A DNA stretch of 12,175 nt from JACMMS01 sp043772865 (GTDB taxonomy: Bacteria > Pseudomonadota > Gammaproteobacteria > Burkholderiales > Methylophilaceae): NCBI GenBank assembly GCA_043772865.1, contig JAYVFU010000127.1, positions 1 to 12,175 on the forward strand, written 5' to 3'. Shown piece by piece: positions 6,756-12,175 of this stretch. A program made the position numbers and the translations under genes. A model generated the notes under the pieces. It did not search any database. It was not told the origin of the DNA and worked only from the letters and a program-made list of their open reading frames with translations. Numbering within the stretch: the first letter of the stretch is position 1; every line of letters begins with the position of its first letter.

Positions 6756-7394
6756 ATGAAACTAAAAATCCACGAAATCTTTTTTTCGCTGCAAGGCGAA
6801 TCCTCGCGCGTAGGTTTGCCTACAGTGTTTGTGCGCCTAACAGGTTGCCCAATGCGTTGTGGATATTGCGATACCGCCTACGCATTTACCGGTGGCAGCA
6901 ATATGAATTTGGATGAAATTTTAGAAAAAATAGCAAGCTACAGCGCGCATTATATTACCGTGACGGGTGGCGAGCCGCTCGCGCAAAAGGCTTGCTGGCC
7001 TTTACTCACGGCTTTGTGCGACGCAGGTTATTCTGTGTCGCTAGAAACGGGTGGTGCAATCGATACCAGCCAAGTTGATGAGCGTGTTTCAGTGATTTTA
7101 GATATTAAAACACCAGGCTCTGGTGAACTTAAAAATATGTTGATGGATAATATTAAGCACCTAAAAGCGCAAGATGAGGTGAAGTTTGTGCTGTGTGATC
7201 GCGCTGATTATGACTGGGCAAAAGATTTATTAGCAGAGTACAACTTAAGCAAAACTTGTAGCGTGCTGTTTTCACCCGTTTATAATCAAGTTAACCCGAC
7301 AGAGTTGGCAGAATGGATATTGAAAGATAAGTTGCCTGTCCGCATGCAAGTACAGCTACATAAAATATTATGGGGCGAAAAGCCTGGCGTTTAA
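6756..7394 (+). CDS. queE: 7-carboxy-7-deazaguanine synthase QueE
   Basis: This radical SAM enzyme converts 6-carboxy-5,6,7,8-tetrahydropterin to 7-carboxy-7-deazaguanine in the pathway to preQ0 and queuosine. The 212-residue protein has FSLQGES (10-16), the [4Fe-4S] cluster motif C31-x3-C35-x2-C38 within GCPMRCGYCDTAY, the GGEP SAM-binding motif (71-74), SLETGG (95-100) and the C-terminal VQLHKILWG (199-207), all family hallmarks. The cluster motif is the standard C-x3-C-x2-C, not the expanded spacing seen in the E. coli enzyme. queC, the next enzyme, follows after 53 bp on the same strand. No preQ1 riboswitch could be recognised upstream, and the Shine-Dalgarno is poor. Confidence 0.95.
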   Translation: MKLKIHEIFFSLQGESSRVGLPTVFVRLTGCPMRCGYCDTAYAFTGGSNMNLDEILEKIASYSAHYITVTGGEPLAQKACWPLLTALCDAGYSVSLETGGAIDTSQVDERVSVILDIKTPGSGELKNMLMDNIKHLKAQDEVKFVLCDRADYDWAKDLLAEYNLSKTCSVLFSPVYNQVNPTELAEWILKDKLPVRMQVQLHKILWGEKPGV

Positions 7395-7447
7395 AAAACT
7401 AATCTATTAAATTTTACTGAATTTGAATTGTTTGAATTGATAGCAAT

Positions 7448-8125
7448 ATGACTAAAAAGGCCGTTGTTTTATTATCAGGCGGGCTAGACTCCGCCACAGT
7501 GCTTGCGATAGCCCAATCGCAAGGCTACGAATGTTATGCCTTGAGTTTAGATTATCACCAACGCCATATTGCAGAATTACATGCGGCCAATAATGTAGCT
7601 AATTTATTAGGCGCAAAAGATCACAAAACCGTACAACTGGATTTATCGCTATTTGGTGGCTCCGCGCTCACTGATAACAACATCGCCGTGCCAGAAGCGG
7701 CTTCTACAGGCATCCCTGTGACCTACGTGCCTGCACGCAATACTATTATGCTATCACTCAGCCTAGCGTGGGCTGAGGTACTAGGTGCGCAAGATATTTT
7801 TATTGGCGTAAATGCACTAGATTACTCAGGCTATCCTGATTGTCGCGGTGAATATGTGGCTGCATTTCAAGCGATGGCCAATTTAGCGACTAAAAGCGCT
7901 GTAGAAGGCCAAACTATTACCGTGCATGCACCGCTTATTGATATGACGAAAGCGCAAATTGTTATACAAGGCATGGCTTTAGGCGTTGATTACGCGATGA
8001 CAGTATCTTGTTATCAAGCCAATCATCAGGGGCAAGCTTGTGGCTTATGTGACTCCTGTAGATTGCGTCGAGAAGGTTTTAAAACCGCTAGTTTGGCTGA
8101 TCCCACACGCTATAGCCAAATATAA
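7448..8125 (+). CDS. queC: 7-cyano-7-deazaguanine synthase QueC
   Basis: QueC is an ATP-dependent cytoplasmic enzyme that converts 7-carboxy-7-deazaguanine and ammonia to preQ0, directly after QueE. The 225 residues begin with the PP-loop ATP-binding motif LLSGGLDSAT (8-17). YVPARNT (93-99) and DYSGYPDCR (124-132) are family blocks. A zinc site is formed by cysteines at about 188, 198, 201 and 204 (SCYQ followed by CGLCDSC). Length and all motifs are normal. It forms a likely two-gene unit with queE. Later queuosine genes such as queF, tgt and queA, and the earlier queD, are not in the window. Confidence 0.97.
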   Translation: MTKKAVVLLSGGLDSATVLAIAQSQGYECYALSLDYHQRHIAELHAANNVANLLGAKDHKTVQLDLSLFGGSALTDNNIAVPEAASTGIPVTYVPARNTIMLSLSLAWAEVLGAQDIFIGVNALDYSGYPDCRGEYVAAFQAMANLATKSAVEGQTITVHAPLIDMTKAQIVIQGMALGVDYAMTVSCYQANHQGQACGLCDSCRLRREGFKTASLADPTRYSQI

Positions 8126-8157
8126 TCAAATCATTCTTTAAGAAGCGCAGATAAAGC

Positions 8158-8187
8158 TTGCCAAAAGTACTATAAATAACGTAAAAT
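8158..8187 (+). promoter_or_regulatory. Candidate sigma-70 promoter for the rpsP operon
   Basis: TTGCCA (8158-8163) and TAAAAT (8182-8187) each match the consensus at five of six positions, with an 18-base spacer. Transcription would begin near 8194, leaving a leader of about 30 bases before rpsP. The location, between the unrelated queC and rpsP, fits. It was found by eye only. Confidence 0.5.
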
Positions 8188-8225
8188 CCGCGCCTTTCTG
8201 TCAATAGTTAATAGAAAACAATATT

Positions 8226-8708
8226 ATGGTAATCATTCGTTTAGCCCGTGGCGGCTCGAAAAAAGCGCCTTTTTTCAGCGTAGTAGTAGCAGATTCACGC
8301 AATCGTCGTGATGGACGCTTTATTGAACGCGTAGGTTTTTATAATCCACTTGCTAAAGCTGGCGTAGAAGGTTTACGTTTAGATGGCGAGCGTATCAGTC
8401 ATTGGCAAAAAAATGGCGCGCAATTGTCTGATTGCGTTGCACGTTTAGTTAAGTTTAATGCAAAAGGCCCAGAAGCTGCAGAAGCTGCTAAGGCTAAAGA
8501 TGCTGCTAAAGTGATTAAGGCAAAAGAAGCTGCTGCTGCTAAATTAGCTGCAGAAGTAAAAGCTGCTGCTGATGCTATTGCTGCAAAAGAAGCTGAAGCG
8601 AAGGCAGAAGCCGATGCAGCAGCTAAAGCCGCCGCTGCAGAAGCTGCCGCTGCTCCAGCAGTTGAAGAAGCGCCAGCTTCAGATGCAACACCTGACGCTG
8701 CGGCTTAA
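8226..8708 (+). CDS. rpsP: 30S ribosomal protein S16 with an unusual alanine-rich C-terminal tail
   Basis: S16 is a small-subunit assembly protein bound to the 16S rRNA 5' domain. Residues 1-80 are a normal S16: MVIIRLARGGSKKAPFF, then ADSRNRRDGRFIERVGFYNP (22-41), ending near LVKFNAK. The protein then continues for about 80 further residues, of which 42 are Ala, 10 Lys and 15 Asp/Glu, giving a net negative, helix-prone tail. The usual family length is about 80-90 residues, so this one is roughly double. The reading frame is open without interruption to TAA. No Shine-Dalgarno is visible and an in-frame stop at 8205-8207 excludes an ATG further upstream; the AT-rich leader may rely on protein S1. 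First gene of the trmD operon. Confidence 0.96.
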   Translation: MVIIRLARGGSKKAPFFSVVVADSRNRRDGRFIERVGFYNPLAKAGVEGLRLDGERISHWQKNGAQLSDCVARLVKFNAKGPEAAEAAKAKDAAKVIKAKEAAAAKLAAEVKAAADAIAAKEAEAKAEADAAAKAAAAEAAAAPAVEEAPASDATPDAAA

Positions 8709-8764
8709 TTTTTTAAAGCTGGCTAGGTTTAGCTAAGCTATAAGAAATTAATAAGAAGTTATTT

Positions 8765-9277
8765 GTGAGTGAAATGGTCATCATGGGGCGCATCGTCGCC
8801 CCATACGGCATTTTTGGCTGGGTTAAAATTCTGCCAGATACTGAGGCAATTGATGGTCTATTTGACTATGAGTCTTGGTGGATAGGTAAAGATAATACTT
8901 GGCAAAAAGTTGAGATAGAAACAGCTAAAGTGCATAACGATGTTTTAGTAGCTAAGCTAGTAGGTGTTGATGACCGCGATGCTGCATTAAGATGCAAAGG
9001 TAAGCAGGTAGCTGTTCCACGTGATCAGTTGCCAGAAGCCGACGAAGATGAGTATTACTGGTCTGATTTAATAGGCTTAAGCGTTAAAAATAAGCAAGAC
9101 ATTGATTTTGGCACGGTGATTGACGTATTTGAAACGGGCGCAAATGATGTGCTGGTGGTCAATATTGATGGTGCACCAAAATCTAGTGAACGCTTAATTC
9201 CATTTATTGATGATGTGGTGTTAGAAGTTGATATTGCGGCTAAGATAATGCTGGTTGATTGGGATGCAGAGTTTTGA
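8765..9277 (+). CDS. rimM: 16S rRNA processing/30S maturation factor RimM
   Basis: RimM binds S19 and the 30S head and assists late assembly of the small subunit. The 170-residue protein has an N-terminal RimM domain with GRIVAPYGIFGWVKI (8-22), a central block ending at DQLPEADEDEYYWSDLIGL (87-105), and a PRC-barrel C-terminal domain with GANDVLVV (125-132) and RLIPFIDDVV (143-152). The start is probably GTG at 8765, six bases after a weak AAGAAG. An ATG at 8774 would remove three residues and is the alternative. A weak site plus GTG fits the low RimM synthesis known for this operon in E. coli. It lies 56 bp after rpsP and 38 bp before trmD. Confidence 0.95.
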   Translation: MSEMVIMGRIVAPYGIFGWVKILPDTEAIDGLFDYESWWIGKDNTWQKVEIETAKVHNDVLVAKLVGVDDRDAALRCKGKQVAVPRDQLPEADEDEYYWSDLIGLSVKNKQDIDFGTVIDVFETGANDVLVVNIDGAPKSSERLIPFIDDVVLEVDIAAKIMLVDWDAEF

Positions 9278-9315
9278 CGAGCATGCCAGTTAATAAGAGC
9301 GATGCAGATTTTTAG

Positions 9316-10095
9316 ATGATATTTGATGTTATCAGCCTCTTTCCGGAAATGTTTGAGGCGATTACTCAACATGGCATTACAGCCCGTGCGTTACAAAATA
9401 AGATTTATAATTTGCAACTGTGGAATCCACGAGATTTCACAAGCGACAATCATAAAACTGTAGATGATAGGCCTTACGGCGGTGGCCCTGGCATGGTAAT
9501 GCTAGCTGAACCACTCGAAAAAGCGATTGCTGCTGCAAAAAATCGGCAATACGAAATTTTAAAAGACAGTTTAGATGTTGTGGATACTAAAGTCATTCAC
9601 TTATCACCCACTGGTAAGCCACTGACTCATGAAATAGTGATGAGGCTCAGTCAACAAAAGAACTTAATATTGTTGACCAGCCGTTATGAAGGTGTAGATC
9701 AGCGCTTGCTTAATAGCTTGGTTGATGAAGAGTATTCGATAGGTGATTATGTATTAAGTGGTGGTGAGTTACCCGCCATGGTACTGATGGATGCGGTTAT
9801 TAGGCAATTGCCTGGGGCATTAGGCGATAAAGATTCTGTTATTGAAGATTCATTTGTAGATGGATTATTAGATTGTCCCCATTACACTCGACCTGAAATA
9901 TATACGGATGTTACAGGTCAAGAATTAAAGGTACCAGCCATATTAATGTCTGGTAACCATGCAAAGATCAAGCAATGGCGATTACAACAATCGCTGCTGC
10001 TTACTAGGGCTAAACGCCCAGATTTATTGACCGCAAGGTCGTTGACGAAAGAGGAAGCACGGCTGCTCGCAGATTTCGAATCAAATGGAAGTTGA
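9316..10095 (+). CDS. trmD: tRNA (guanine-N1)-methyltransferase TrmD
   Basis: TrmD methylates G37 next to the anticodon using S-adenosylmethionine and so prevents +1 frameshifting. The 259 residues begin with the signature FDVISLFPEMF (3-13). The substrate loop is DDRPYGGGPGMVM (50-62). The trefoil-knot SAM site comprises HLSPTGKPL (95-103), LLTSRYEGVDQR (119-130) and YSIGDYVLSGGELPA (140-154), followed by DSFVDGLLDCPHYTRP (178-193) with the region of the catalytic Asp. Length is normal. No Shine-Dalgarno is apparent before the ATG, consistent with low translation relative to the ribosomal proteins on the same transcript. It precedes rplS by 87 bp. Confidence 0.97.
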   Translation: MIFDVISLFPEMFEAITQHGITARALQNKIYNLQLWNPRDFTSDNHKTVDDRPYGGGPGMVMLAEPLEKAIAAAKNRQYEILKDSLDVVDTKVIHLSPTGKPLTHEIVMRLSQQKNLILLTSRYEGVDQRLLNSLVDEEYSIGDYVLSGGELPAMVLMDAVIRQLPGALGDKDSVIEDSFVDGLLDCPHYTRPEIYTDVTGQELKVPAILMSGNHAKIKQWRLQQSLLLTRAKRPDLLTARSLTKEEARLLADFESNGS

Positions 10096-10100
10096 TTCCT

Positions 10101-10140
10101 TGAGAATTACAAATCTATTGTGCAGGAACAAGCATTCTCA
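10101..10140 (+). other. Stem-loop in the trmD-rplS gap
   Basis: TGAGAAT (10101-10107) and ATTCTCA (10134-10140) are exact reverse complements. Inside them TTGT (10118-10121) pairs with ACAA (10128-10131). The element lies just after the trmD stop and about 30 bases before the rplS binding site. It could be an rplS leader structure or a processing site. L19 leaders are known in other bacterial groups, but I cannot claim homology. Confidence 0.35.
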
Positions 10141-10171
10141 TAACTAAAAGGAACTCCAACGGGAAACTAGC

Positions 10172-10175
10172 GGAG
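10172..10175 (+). promoter_or_regulatory. Strong rplS ribosome binding site
   Basis: GGAG lies seven bases before the rplS ATG. It contrasts with the weak or missing sites of rimM and trmD on the same likely transcript, and so could raise L19 output. Confidence 0.65.
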
Positions 10176-10182
10176 ATAAAAC

Positions 10183-10581
10183 ATGGCAGATATTATTAAA
10201 ATGTTGGAAGAGGAAGAAATTGCCCGTTTAGGCAAAGTGATTCCAGTTTTTGCACCAGGCGATACAGTCGTTATTGGTGTAAACGTTGTTGAAGGTACAC
10301 GTAAACGTGTGCAGTCATATGAAGGTGTAGTGATTGCTAAACGTAATCGCGGTTTAAATTCATCATTTATCGTACGTAAAATTTCTTCAGGTGAAGGCGT
10401 AGAGCGTACATTTCAAACTTACTCACCATTAATTGCTAGCATTGAAGTTAAACGCCGTGGTGATGTTCGTCGCGCTAAACTTTACTACTTGCGTGAGCGT
10501 TCAGGTAAATCTGCACGTATTAAAGAGAAATTATTTAGCCGTGAAAAAGAAGTGATGACACCAGAAGTAACAAAAGCCTAA
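10183..10581 (+). CDS. rplS: 50S ribosomal protein L19
   Basis: L19 sits at the interface of the 30S and 50S subunits. The 132-residue protein has the family blocks FAPGDTVVIGVNVVEG (23-38), RVQSYEGVVIAKRNRGLNSSF (42-62), RKISSGEGVERTF (65-77) and VRRAKLYYLRERSGKSARI (95-113). Slight extension at the C-terminus (MTPEVTKA) is within normal variation. It is the last gene of the rpsP-rimM-trmD-rplS operon. A strong GGAG site precedes it and an intrinsic terminator follows 24 bases after its stop codon. Confidence 0.98.
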   Translation: MADIIKMLEEEEIARLGKVIPVFAPGDTVVIGVNVVEGTRKRVQSYEGVVIAKRNRGLNSSFIVRKISSGEGVERTFQTYSPLIASIEVKRRGDVRRAKLYYLRERSGKSARIKEKLFSREKEVMTPEVTKA

Positions 10582-10605
10582 ATTTTTGTTGTTTTAGTGT
10601 TAATT

Positions 10606-10642
10606 AAAAAAGCCCTCAAATTCAGTTAGCGGGGCTTTTTTA
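10606..10642 (+). terminator. Intrinsic terminator after rplS
   Basis: AAAAAAGCCC (10606-10615) and GGGCTTTTTT (10632-10641) form a perfect 10-bp stem around a 16-base loop, ending in a T-run. The A-tract on the other side would let it act in both directions. It closes the trmD operon and separates it from the repair/recombination pair downstream. Confidence 0.9.
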
Positions 10643-10693
10643 TTGGTGATTGACTATTGGATAAAACGTTACCATTTACGTTAAACTCATCAT

Positions 10694-11182
10694 ATGATGA
10701 ACACTCAATTTAATGCAGTTGTGACCACACCATTCGGCGCTGTGGGTATTATTACGCAAGATGATTTTCTATTAAGTTTAGAATTGCTGAGTCATGAAAT
10801 GTTAGCTAATTCTGTAATAGAAAAATCTGCAATAGATGCTTTTACACAGACTATCGTTAATCAAGTCATCGCATATTTTATAGACGCTAATACAACTCTC
10901 AATGGCCCTTATGTCTTACAAGGCACGCCTTTTCAAAAGCGTGTGTGGCGCGCCATAGCAGACATTCCATCTGGACAGGTGCTTAATTACACACAACTTG
11001 CTGAGCAAGTAGATTCTGGCCCACGAGCCGTGGCTAACGCCTGTGGTGCGAATAACATCCCTCTGTTTATACCGTGCCATCGAGTAGTGGCTAAAAATGG
11101 TTTGGGCGGCTTTATGCAGGGCGAAGTAAGTGGCTTAAGTATTAAGCAGTGGTTGCTAAATCATGAAAGCATAGCCTTGTGA
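10694..11182 (+). CDS. ogt: Methylated-DNA--protein-cysteine S-methyltransferase (Ogt type)
   Basis: This suicide repair protein transfers the methyl group from O6-methylguanine (and O4-methylthymine) in DNA to its own cysteine. The 162 residues have a poorly conserved N-terminal domain and a C-terminal domain with TPFQKRVWRAIADIPSGQV (78-96), the helix-turn-helix region with the arginine finger at about 111 (GPRAVANACGANNIP), and the active site PCHRV with the acceptor cysteine at 128. The protein lacks the Ada regulatory domain. Two adjacent ATGs (10694 and 10697) are possible starts and no Shine-Dalgarno is seen. It follows the rplS terminator, so it needs its own promoter, not identified with confidence. 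Its stop overlaps the xerD start. Confidence 0.93.
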   Translation: MMNTQFNAVVTTPFGAVGIITQDDFLLSLELLSHEMLANSVIEKSAIDAFTQTIVNQVIAYFIDANTTLNGPYVLQGTPFQKRVWRAIADIPSGQVLNYTQLAEQVDSGPRAVANACGANNIPLFIPCHRVVAKNGLGGFMQGEVSGLSIKQWLLNHESIAL

Positions 11183-12102
11183 TTGATGAGAGCACCACAT
11201 ATAATGCATTAATCTCAAGTAACCAAAATAATATCGACCAGTTTTTAGATGCTATTTGGTTAGAAGATGGATTATCAAAGAATACTTTAGAAAGCTATCG
11301 TTTAGATTTAAAACATTTTGCTGCATGGCTAGCAGAAGCTGAAAAAGTAGATTTAACAGCAGTACAGCAACAACACATTCAGCAATATCTCGCGGTGCGC
11401 TTTTCACATATTAAATCTCGTAGTATTAATCGTCTCATTGCTAGTTTGAGACGCTTTTATCGCTACTATTTACGTGAGGGCAATATTCAAGTAGACCCCA
11501 CACTACAAATCGAGGCGCCAAAATTACCGCGTAGTTTACCAAAAAGCCTAAATGAAACTGAAGTGAACGCTTTACTTGATGCTCCTAATGTTAATGAGAA
11601 TATGGGCTTGCGTGATAAAGCAATGTTAGAGCTACTGTATGCTTGTGGTTTGCGTGTATCTGAATTAGTCAGCATAAAAGCCACCGAAGTGAGCGTTTAT
11701 GATAGCGTGATACGTGTCACTGGCAAAGGCAGCAAAACTCGTTTAGTGCCGATGGGTGAAGTAGCAACCGATTGGATTAGCCGTTATCTAAAAGAAGCCA
11801 GACCATACATATTAGGCGCCAGGCTGTGCGATAGTCTATTTGTAACTGCGCGGGCTGATTGCATGACGCGTCAAGCTTTTTGGTACTTAATTAAGCGTTA
11901 TGCGCTAAAAGTTGGAATTACAACCATATCGCCGCATGTGTTAAGGCATGCTTTTGCTACGCATTTATTAAACCATGGTGCAGATTTGCGTGTAGTACAA
12001 ATGTTGCTAGGGCATTCCGATATTTCGACGACGCAGATTTACACATACGTAGCGAGAGAGCGATTGAAATTAGTACATCAAAAAAACCACCCTCGCGGAT
12101 AA
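11179..12102 (+). CDS. xerD: Site-specific tyrosine recombinase XerD
   Basis: With XerC, XerD resolves chromosome dimers at dif sites near the division septum. The 307 residues comprise an N-terminal SAM-like DNA-binding domain (about 18-108) and a catalytic domain (about 120-307). Catalytic residues read as R159 (GLRVSE), K183 (GKGSKTR), H253 and R256 (HVLRHAFATHLL), H279 (LLGHSD) and nucleophile Y288 (QIYTY). Strong similarity to E. coli XerD through the C-terminal third favours XerD over XerC or a mobile-element integrase. The start is taken as GTG at 11179, overlapping the ogt stop as GTGA. The first dozen residues are not conserved, so the true N-terminus could differ slightly. Confidence 0.95.
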   Translation: MIDESTTYNALISSNQNNIDQFLDAIWLEDGLSKNTLESYRLDLKHFAAWLAEAEKVDLTAVQQQHIQQYLAVRFSHIKSRSINRLIASLRRFYRYYLREGNIQVDPTLQIEAPKLPRSLPKSLNETEVNALLDAPNVNENMGLRDKAMLELLYACGLRVSELVSIKATEVSVYDSVIRVTGKGSKTRLVPMGEVATDWISRYLKEARPYILGARLCDSLFVTARADCMTRQAFWYLIKRYALKVGITTISPHVLRHAFATHLLNHGADLRVVQMLLGHSDISTTQIYTYVARERLKLVHQKNHPRG

Positions 12103-12175
12103 TCTACAGAACACTTAGTCTTTACAGCAAAACTAACCAACACACTTTGTTTTATGCTTTTGGTATGGAAAAGCT
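12103..12175. other. Non-coding end of window
   Basis: This 73-base stretch after xerD shows no hairpin terminator and no recognised gene. An ATG at 12165 begins an open frame cut off after three codons, with no Shine-Dalgarno, so it is not called. Confidence 0.5.

Noticed and set aside
8709..8764. AGCT/GCTA-rich partial stem in the rpsP-rimM gap
   Set aside because: The pairing needs bulges, is short and has no downstream T-run. It is not distinguishable from chance by eye.
9055..9372. Antisense frame of 105 codons across the rimM-trmD junction
   Set aside because: It covers the conserved ends of two well-recognised genes, and its translation shows no family motif.
10650..10686. Promoter for ogt based on TTGACT at 10650-10655
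   Set aside because: The -35 match is good, but no acceptable -10 box lies 16-18 bases downstream.
11179..12102. The tyrosine recombinase as a sign of an integrated mobile element
   Set aside because: The sequence follows housekeeping XerD closely, including its C-terminal motifs, and no attachment repeats or phage genes accompany it.

Overview
The window carries chromosomal housekeeping genes, all on the + strand, from what looks like an AT-leaning betaproteobacterium. A methylotroph of the Methylophilaceae (Methylotenera-like) is my best guess. It rests on protein flavour, base composition (visibly below 50% GC) and gene order, not on a search. No transposase, phage gene, CRISPR array, rRNA or tRNA was seen.

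Layout. (1) About 78-6575: ruvB, ybgC, tolQ, tolR, tolA, tolB, pal and cpoB (ybgF), a complete Tol-Pal envelope locus whose first genes overlap. ruvB (Holliday junction helicase) is joined to ybgC by a 13-bp overlap. (2) About 6756-8125: queE and queC, two steps of preQ0/queuosine synthesis. (3) About 8158-10641: a candidate promoter, then rpsP-rimM-trmD-rplS (the trmD ribosomal operon), closed by a strong intrinsic terminator. (4) 10694-12102: an Ogt-type DNA repair methyltransferase overlapping xerD, the chromosome-dimer recombinase. The last 73 bases hold no recognisable gene.

How the genes work together. TolQ-TolR form the proton-driven inner-membrane motor, TolA spans the periplasm, TolB and Pal connect to the outer membrane and peptidoglycan, and CpoB is the periplasmic TPR partner that links the machine to cell-wall synthesis during constriction. 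QueE and QueC act consecutively to make the deazaguanine base used in tRNA wobble position 34. TrmD methylates tRNA G37, RimM matures the 30S subunit, and S16 and L19 are ribosomal proteins, so regions 2 and 3 both serve translation.

Points beyond routine annotation: a perfect 26-bp inverted pair of REP/dRS3-like palindromes between pal and cpoB; a ribosomal protein S16 about twice the usual length because of an 80-residue tail that is about half alanine; a long hairpin between tolA and tolB; a stem-loop in the rplS leader; and a 12-bp perfect palindrome upstream of queE. I found no convincing undescribed multi-gene system. The gene content is conserved and ordinary.
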